A DNA stretch of 35,912 nucleotides, from the NCBI GenBank assembly GCA_034428935.1, contig DAOUHB010000150.1, positions 1 through 35,912 on the forward strand. Reading direction: 5' to 3'. Source of the stretch: JAAYZQ01 sp034428935. GTDB lineage: Bacteria > Chloroflexota > Anaerolineae > JAAYZQ01. Position 1 is the stretch's first letter; each line of letters begins with the position of its first letter. The notes beneath the pieces are model-generated. The model saw only the letters and a list, made by a program, of their open reading frames with translations. It was not told where the DNA came from and did not search any database. The translations under genes were made by a program, and so were the position numbers. Of this stretch, positions 30,803-35,912 are shown in pieces.

Positions 30803-31159
30803 TCACCGGTCCTCCTGCGATCGGTCGCGGCGGCGGCGCGACCGGAGCTGCAAGCCAGCGTAGGCCCCCAGCCCCGTGGCGGCGCCGCCCAGTAGGAGCA
30901 GGGTCGAGGGCTCGGGCACCACGGGCGTGGCCGGCGCGGGTGGCGGACTGTGGGTCGGCGTCGGCGGCACGGTAGGTGAGGGCGTCAGCGTGGGCCGGGG
31001 TGGCGGCAGGATGGTGGGCCGGGGTGTGAGCTGCCGCAGCAGCGATCGCTCCGCAAGCGGCGGCAGAAGGCCGGCAGGCGACGCACTGGCCGGCAACAAG
31101 GGCAGGACCAGGCCAATCAGGGCCAGGACAGCGGCGGTCACGAGTGCCTTGTTACGCAT
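30803..31159 (-). CDS. Small secreted PEP-CTERM protein
   Basis: A 118-residue exported protein with a signal peptide (MRNKALVTAAVLALIGLVLP), a short segment, and a linker rich in Pro and Thr (PTLTPSPTVPPTPT). At the C-terminus VPEPSTLLLLGG, a hydrophobic helix and a basic RSRRRR end form a PEP-CTERM sorting tail. Such tails are processed by exosortase, which is not in this window. ATG 31159 is favoured over the in-frame GTG at 31180 because AAGGG stands seven bases before it and the signal peptide starts there. The mature chain is almost all linker, so it may be a small glycosylated surface or matrix component. Confidence 0.78.
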   Translation of the reverse strand: MRNKALVTAAVLALIGLVLPLLPASASPAGLLPPLAERSLLRQLTPRPTILPPPRPTLTPSPTVPPTPTHSPPPAPATPVVPEPSTLLLLGGAATGLGAYAGLQLRSRRRRDRSQEDR

Positions 31160-31208
31160 ATCGCATCCCTTCTCCTCCACGTGCTCCTGCTGTATCTTTC
31201 AATATCCA

Positions 31209-31245
31209 GAGGGTTGGGTGTGCGCGCAGCGCACACCCAACCCTC
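31209..31245. terminator. 17-bp perfect hairpin between the DUF11 and PEP-CTERM genes
   Basis: The arm GAGGGTTGGGTGTGCGC (31209-31225) is an exact inverse of 31229-31245 with a three-base loop. It lies 23 bases after the stop of the DUF11 gene as transcribed on the minus strand. No T-run follows. Probably a terminator or 3'-end stabiliser. Confidence 0.6.
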
Positions 31246-31268
31246 CCCAACTTACCAGATACCTCCTG

Positions 31269-34136
31269 TTATTCTGCCCCGGGCCGCGGCGGGATGGCAG
31301 GCGGCTCCAGCTGCCCGGCGCCGAGGCTGCCGGTCACGCTCAAGCCGTGGAGGGCAAACTGGTTGTTCCGCTCGTCGCTCTCCTGGCAAGCGCCAAGGGT
31401 ATTGCTGATGTCGCCCGGGTTCCAGCTATCGACGTACAGGTACAGATCGGTGGTGCCGGGGGCAAAGGACCCCGGCCAGAAGGTCTGCCCGGCGGCATAA
31501 CTGTCCGGGGTCGAGCGCAGGCAGACCGTCTGCCCGACCGCCAGGCCCGCCGGAACCTGCCAGGCGAGGCCATAACACGGCGTCAGCGAGCAGGTTTCGT
31601 TCCACGGCAGGTTGGTGCGGTCCGGCACCGGATCGGGGTTGATGTACAGATCGACCCAGAAGGGACCGGCCGGGGCCGTGCCCTGGTTCGTCACGCAGGC
31701 TTCGATCTCGACCGCTTCGGCTGCCGTAAAGCTCAGCTTGTCGGGGACGAGATGGAAGCTGCCGACCAGGTCCGGCAGGCCACCCGGCGCCGGATTCCTG
31801 GAGATCAGCGGCAGGTAGATGCGGTTCCGCGGCTGCCGGTCGATGATGCTGCAATCGGCCGTGTCCAGGTTGTCGGCCAGGTCCGGGTCGGGGGCGTCAG
31901 AGCCGGCGACGGCCACGTTCTCCACGCTGCTGCCAACCGGCACGTCGCCGTTGACGGTCACCACGACGTGGAAGGTGACTGCCTGGTCGACGTCCAGGAG
32001 CGGCTCGTGGCATACCACGGTGCTGCTGCCCACCAGGTTGCAGCCGGCGCCGGCGCTGGCAAAGGTCACCTGCGGTGGCAGGGTATCGGTCACCACGACG
32101 TTGGCCGCGGCCATGGGGCCGTCGTTGTAGACCTGGATGGTGTAGCTGATGGTGCCGCCCACCTCGGCCGTCGGTGTCGCCATCTTGTCCACGGCCAGGT
32201 CGGCGCGGGGCGCGGCGGTCACCTCGACGGTGGCCGTGTCCAGGTTGTTGGCGGCCACGGAGTCGACCTGGTCTCCCGAAACGTAGGCCAGATTGGTCAG
32301 GCTGGCGGCCTGCAGGTTAACATCGACCTCCACGACGACCGTCACCCGGGCGACGGTGGTGTGATAGACTGTTCCCAGGTAGCAGGTGGCGTCGCTGGCG
32401 CAGAATTCGTTGTCAAAGTCCGGGTTGTCGGCGCTGATACTGACCAGGTGGGTGCCGGCCGGCAGGACCTCCCGGACCTCCACGTCGGTGGCCGTGGTCG
32501 GGCCGGCATTGCGGACGATGAGGGTATAGGTCACGAGGCCACCCGCTTCGACCACGCCGGGGGTTGCCTGCTTGTCGAGGCTCAGGTCGGCGCTGGGGCC
32601 CAGGTCCTCGACCACGGTCGTCTGTTCGACGTCGGCGTTGTTCCCTGCGTCGTCGTCCGGTGTGGCGCTGGCCACCACGGCCTGGTTGGTCAAGACCGTG
32701 CCGGCGGGCACGTCGCCGGCGGCCACGGCCAGCAGGAAGGAGGTTGACTCGCCGGCCGGCAGGCTGGCCACGGTGCAGACCACCGTGCTGCTGCCCGCGC
32801 CCCCACTGCAGCCGGGGCTGGCCGTGACAAAGGTCAGGTCGGGGCCGAGGGTATCGGTGACCACCACCTCCCGGGCCGCCGATGGCCCCCGGTTGCTGAC
32901 GACGAGCTGGTAAAAGAAATCCTGTTTGGGCTCGACCGGATCGTCGAGGTCGAACTTGTCGATGGCCTGGTCGGCTTGGGCGTGCACCGTGGTCGTCGCC
33001 GTGGCGATGTTGTTCGTCTCGTCCGGGTCGATCCCATGGGCCGACACCTGTGCCTGGTTCGCCAGCGTGTCGCCGGCGTAATCCGGGTCGACGCCCAACA
33101 CCAGGCTGACCGTCGCTTCGATGTCCCTGACGGCCGTCACCGCCAGGTCAAACCCGGCCAGGCACAGGGCGTCGCCGCTGGCGCTATCGCCGGCCGTCAG
33201 CGTCCACGTGCCGAACGGATCCTCGCCGATCAGGGCCGCCAGCGGCTGCACCGGCCGGAAGGTACCGCTCACCGGCATCGGCCCGCCCACCGGCATGGCC
33301 GCCGCGTCGTCGAACGTCACCAGCACGTGGCCGCCGTACGCGCCGTTGGACGTGTAGGTCGCCCCAAGCCCACTCCCGCCCCAGTTGTTGCCATTGTCCA
33401 CAAGCACCACCCGCGTCCCGCCCGGGCTGGTCAGGTAAAACACGATCTCCGGGTTATAGGGGCTGCCGCCGGTGTACGGGTTGGCGCAGTTCTCATGGTC
33501 GAGCTTTTCGAATTCGATGGCAATGTCGACGTCGGCGATGGTCGACCCGGCCAGCAGATCGCCCGGGCCGATTGTCACCGTGCGGTCGATGGTGGAGCCG
33601 TCCGCCTGGCCGGGCGTGGAGTTCCCCGGGCTGGTGATAGACGTCCCGGCGGGCAGCAGGCCCAGGTGGCAGGTGCCATTCAGGGAGCAGAACCCGCTCG
33701 CGGAGTAGGGATTGTCCGCCGTCATTGACACGACGTGCGTGCCCGGCGGCACCAGGTCGAGCACCACCACGTCGGTGGCGGCGCCCGGTCCTAAGTTGGT
33801 GATGGTGATGGTGTAGGCCAGCTCCTGGCCCGCCGTCACGCTCGCCGCCAGCGCCTGCTTGTCTATAGCCAGGTCCGCCTCTTCGGCCGCCTGGACCTGG
33901 CCGTACCAGTAGCCGGCCTCCAGGTCCAGCCCCATGCCCGACGACAGCGCGATGATGGGCTGGCCCAGCGTGCCGTTCAAGCTCACACCGGGGCCGGCGG
34001 ACGGCGCGCCGCCGCTGCCGATGACCTCCCAGGGGATGTCCGCTGCTTGCGCCTCAAGTGCAAGCAGGGCGACGGGGATCGCCAGGGCCAACAGCAGCGC
34101 CAAGGCCAGACTCCACACAAGCATTCTGTTGCGCAT
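31269..34136 (-). CDS. Large secreted DUF11/P-domain/CARDB surface protein
   Basis: A 955-residue exported protein. The signal peptide covers about residues 1-32. It has four DUF11-like beta-sandwich repeats, each opening with ADLxxDK-type text (near residues 85, 387, 512 and 641). Between the two halves of the first repeat sits a proprotein-convertase P-domain-like block (about 179-335; IADVDIAIEF, IVFYLTSPGG, FGTWTL). At about 771 comes RIYLPLISRNPAPGG, then a CARDB-like domain (about 785-930) with WVDLYINPDPVP. ATG 34136 has AGGAGGT six bases upstream. It lies 16 bases after the tail-fibre-like gene, so the two are co-transcribed. It is presumably a cell-envelope or matrix protein; no catalytic site is seen. 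Confidence 0.85.
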   Translation of the reverse strand: MRNRMLVWSLALALLLALAIPVALLALEAQAADIPWEVIGSGGAPSAGPGVSLNGTLGQPIIALSSGMGLDLEAGYWYGQVQAAEEADLAIDKQALAASVTAGQELAYTITITNLGPGAATDVVVLDLVPPGTHVVSMTADNPYSASGFCSLNGTCHLGLLPAGTSITSPGNSTPGQADGSTIDRTVTIGPGDLLAGSTIADVDIAIEFEKLDHENCANPYTGGSPYNPEIVFYLTSPGGTRVVLVDNGNNWGGSGLGATYTSNGAYGGHVLVTFDDAAAMPVGGPMPVSGTFRPVQPLAALIGEDPFGTWTLTAGDSASGDALCLAGFDLAVTAVRDIEATVSLVLGVDPDYAGDTLANQAQVSAHGIDPDETNNIATATTTVHAQADQAIDKFDLDDPVEPKQDFFYQLVVSNRGPSAAREVVVTDTLGPDLTFVTASPGCSGGAGSSTVVCTVASLPAGESTSFLLAVAAGDVPAGTVLTNQAVVASATPDDDAGNNADVEQTTVVEDLGPSADLSLDKQATPGVVEAGGLVTYTLIVRNAGPTTATDVEVREVLPAGTHLVSISADNPDFDNEFCASDATCYLGTVYHTTVARVTVVVEVDVNLQAASLTNLAYVSGDQVDSVAANNLDTATVEVTAAPRADLAVDKMATPTAEVGGTISYTIQVYNDGPMAAANVVVTDTLPPQVTFASAGAGCNLVGSSTVVCHEPLLDVDQAVTFHVVVTVNGDVPVGSSVENVAVAGSDAPDPDLADNLDTADCSIIDRQPRNRIYLPLISRNPAPGGLPDLVGSFHLVPDKLSFTAAEAVEIEACVTNQGTAPAGPFWVDLYINPDPVPDRTNLPWNETCSLTPCYGLAWQVPAGLAVGQTVCLRSTPDSYAAGQTFWPGSFAPGTTDLYLYVDSWNPGDISNTLGACQESDERNNQFALHGLSVTGSLGAGQLEPPAIPPRPGAE

Positions 34137-34152
34137 TACATGACCTCCTGGC

Positions 34153-35835
34153 TCAACGGGTGGGGTTGGCGTACGGATCGTCCGCCGGGCGCGACAGGCT
34201 CTTTGCCGCCGGGAGCTGTCCGTAGCACTCCGGGCACAGGTAGACACCGGCGTCCGTCTTGTCCTGCTCCACGGCAATGCGATGCATTTCGGCGTAAGCA
34301 TCGCGGCGGATGCCGGTCACCTGCCAGGAGACCTTGAGGCCCGGCTGGCCGCCGCCGATCTGAAAGCGATTGTTCGCGATCTCGGTGGCGACATAGACCG
34401 GGGCAAAGCCGCCGATGCAGGTAAGTTGGTACCGATAGTCCTTGTTGAGGGCTTCGAACCATTCCGGCAGTTGCACCCAGGCCTCGCCGTTCCTATCCAG
34501 CACGACGTTGCCGTTGTAGACGTTCATCATGTCCGGGGACTCGACGAACGAGTGCGACAGGGTCTGGTTGGCCGGGTCCAGCGGGTGGTCGATGGTAAAC
34601 GAACCGGCACTCTTGGTCACATGGCCCTGGACCAGCACGTCTCCCTGAAACCAGCCGGCATAGCCCGCTTCACCCGTATTGCGGAAAAAGCCGGCGGTCG
34701 AAGAGCCGTGGGTGCTGCTGATATCGGCCCACACGCCGGTCATCATGCCGCTCGTGCCGGTGGCGTTGAAATAGCCGGCCGCAGAGTTGTCGCTGTTGCT
34801 GCTGTTCACAGCAAAGATGGCGTGGGTAACGCCGCTGGCGCCCTGGGCATGGAAATGGCCGGCTCGGGTACCGGCCGACGTGCTGGTGGTGGTGCCCACG
34901 ACGGCGTACGTCCTGCCACTCGGGGTGAGGTTGGTAAAGCGGCCCGTTACGGCGCCGGTGCTATTCTGCACGTTCAGCCTGGCATCCGGGGCGCCCGTGC
35001 CGATGCCCACCTCGCCGCCATCTTCCAGGTAGAGCCGAAAGTCCGAGACACCCGTCTCGGCAAAATTCAGACCGCCGTCCATGTAGTTGAGGTTCCACTG
35101 GTTGGCGCCGGCCGAGTCCACGAGCTGAAGCCAGGCAGAGTCGCTGCCCGTGCCCCTGATGGTGAGCGGCGAGCCGGTGGCCGGAACCGCTCCGATGCCC
35201 AGCCGGCCGGTTGCGTCGAGGCGCATCCGCTCGGCGTTGTTGGTCCTGAAGACCAGGTCCTGGCCGTCGGTGGTGCCCAGGAAGTCGCTGGCCGGCGTGG
35301 TGCCAGTGTTGCCGCCCAGCCCCCAAAAGGCGCTGCTGTGTTGCCCGTCCAGCGTGTCGGCGTTTCTCGCCTCCTCCGCCTGGAGCGCATAGGGCACGGC
35401 GGTGATGTGCCAGTCGGGGGCGAGCCGGGTGAAGGTGGTACCGTCGTCGCTGAACCACACGCGTAGGTAGCGGTCGGTCCCGTCAAAGACCGAGGCGTTC
35501 AGCGGCTGCGTCATGCCACCCAGGGAGGTATCGCCCAGCAGGCCGTTGAACAGGCCATTGACCACGGGCAACAGCACGGAGTTTGTCGGCCGACCGCCAG
35601 CCCAGGACGAGCCGTCGTTGGACCAGTAGGTCACACTTCCCGCCTGGTTCACCACGGCGAACTTGAAGTACCCATCGCCTGTGTAGGGCTTGCCGTCCAC
35701 CGCCACCTTTCCCTGGTAGCTGACGATGGCGGGTGATCCGCTCTGGGCACTGGTCGAGGTGGCAGAGAGCAACAAGGCCGCCACCGCAAGGATAGCGCCA
35801 AACACGCCTGCCAACAGAACCCGGTTCTTCTTCAT
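34153..35835 (-). CDS. Secreted tail-fibre-like protein with conserved C-terminal domain
   Basis: A 560-residue exported protein. The signal peptide is at residues 1-30 (MKKNRVLLAGVFGAILAVAA). Residues about 35-150 form a domain common to secreted proteins (IVSYQGKVAVDGKPYTG, ending ITAVPYALQAEEA). Then comes NADTLDGQHSSAFWGLGG, a short coil motif, followed by tail-fibre-like repeats (LGIGAVPATGSPLTI, VGIGTGAPDARLNV) and a segment of small-residue repeats (GHFHAQG, AGYFNATG, GFFRNTG, GWFQGDV). The C-terminal 140 residues (KSAGSFTIDHPLDP, HSFVESPDMMNVYNGN, KVSWQVTGIRRD) are a recurring but, to me, unnamed domain. There is a late CPEC pair that may bind metal. ATG 35835 has GGAGG eleven bases upstream. 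It is first in an operon with the DUF11 gene. Confidence 0.8.
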   Translation of the reverse strand: MKKNRVLLAGVFGAILAVAALLLSATSTSAQSGSPAIVSYQGKVAVDGKPYTGDGYFKFAVVNQAGSVTYWSNDGSSWAGGRPTNSVLLPVVNGLFNGLLGDTSLGGMTQPLNASVFDGTDRYLRVWFSDDGTTFTRLAPDWHITAVPYALQAEEARNADTLDGQHSSAFWGLGGNTGTTPASDFLGTTDGQDLVFRTNNAERMRLDATGRLGIGAVPATGSPLTIRGTGSDSAWLQLVDSAGANQWNLNYMDGGLNFAETGVSDFRLYLEDGGEVGIGTGAPDARLNVQNSTGAVTGRFTNLTPSGRTYAVVGTTTSTSAGTRAGHFHAQGASGVTHAIFAVNSSNSDNSAAGYFNATGTSGMMTGVWADISSTHGSSTAGFFRNTGEAGYAGWFQGDVLVQGHVTKSAGSFTIDHPLDPANQTLSHSFVESPDMMNVYNGNVVLDRNGEAWVQLPEWFEALNKDYRYQLTCIGGFAPVYVATEIANNRFQIGGGQPGLKVSWQVTGIRRDAYAEMHRIAVEQDKTDAGVYLCPECYGQLPAAKSLSRPADDPYANPTR

Positions 35836-35912
35836 GCTGGATCTTGCCTCCGTTTCTGAGACTTGGCCCGGTCGATATGAACCGTCACGGCGCGCGGTGA
35901 CCGAGTCGCGAC

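Noticed and set aside
30876..32747. 623-codon plus-strand frame over the PEP-CTERM and DUF11 genes
   Set aside because: It is Gly/Val/His-rich shadow text; the minus strand carries signal peptides and repeated DUF11 motifs.
1..35912. tRNA, rRNA, insertion sequence or prophage genes
   Set aside because: No cloverleaf, rRNA text, transposase or integrase pattern was found by reading; a dedicated scan was not possible.

Overview
The window is a high-GC bacterial chromosome fragment with compact operons on both strands and no rRNA or tRNA gene that I can see. The best guess for the host is a member of Chloroflexota (Anaerolineae or Caldilineae-like), from an uncultured or thermophilic lineage. 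This is inferred from the style of the secreted proteins (DUF11, P-domain, parallel beta-helix and choice-of-anchor proteins, a YLPL[VI]xR motif, a PEP-CTERM tail), from frequent GTG/TTG starts, and from the gene mix. It is not proved by a marker gene.

Region 1 (1-7581, plus strand) starts inside pstA and continues with an overlapping pstB-like ATPase gene whose catalytic motifs are abnormal. It then has a trans-sulfuration-type PLP enzyme, a lactate-permease-family transporter, an S9 prolyl-oligopeptidase-type peptidase and a YcaQ/AlkX-type DNA glycosylase. Region 2 (7615-9986) is a secreted HExxH metalloprotease on the minus strand and a repeat-rich 970-bp intergenic segment with back-to-back promoters, TAGACA octamer repeats and a 40-bp hairpin tandem array. 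Region 3 (9987-10978) is a two-gene unit: an unknown protein and a MoaD/ThiS-like ubiquitin-fold protein ending in GGE. It closes with a 25-bp perfect hairpin.

Region 4 (11066-21371, minus strand) holds a flippase-like membrane protein and an SbcD/Mre11-type nuclease followed by an NBR1-Ig/FN3 surface protein. Upstream of these lies a five-gene catabolic-looking operon: TauE/SafE exporter, zinc alcohol dehydrogenase, UMF1-type MFS transporter, ThDP-dependent enzyme and SDR oxidoreductase. Good sigma-70-like promoters can be read for three of these transcription units.

Region 5 (21729-25243, plus strand) is the most interesting. A consensus-like promoter leads directly, apparently without a leader, into an operon of three overlapping genes. 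The first is an AttH/CrtC-like (RDHSWG-motif) protein. The second and third are the swivelling-histidine half and the ATP-grasp half of a PEP-synthase/rifampin-phosphotransferase-type enzyme. The split and the gene order match the two catalytic subunits of phenylphosphate synthase, so this may be an unassigned ATP-dependent small-molecule phosphotransferase.

Region 6 (about 25.3-30.8 kb) looks less GC-rich and island-like. It has a Phd/VapC toxin-antitoxin pair, a large glycine-rich beta-helix surface protein, a membrane protein with an Lcl/DUF1566-like C-terminus, and a DUF433/DUF5615 toxin-antitoxin pair. Region 7 (30803-35835, minus strand) is a surface-protein cluster: a tail-fibre-like secreted protein, a DUF11/P-domain/CARDB protein and a PEP-CTERM protein.
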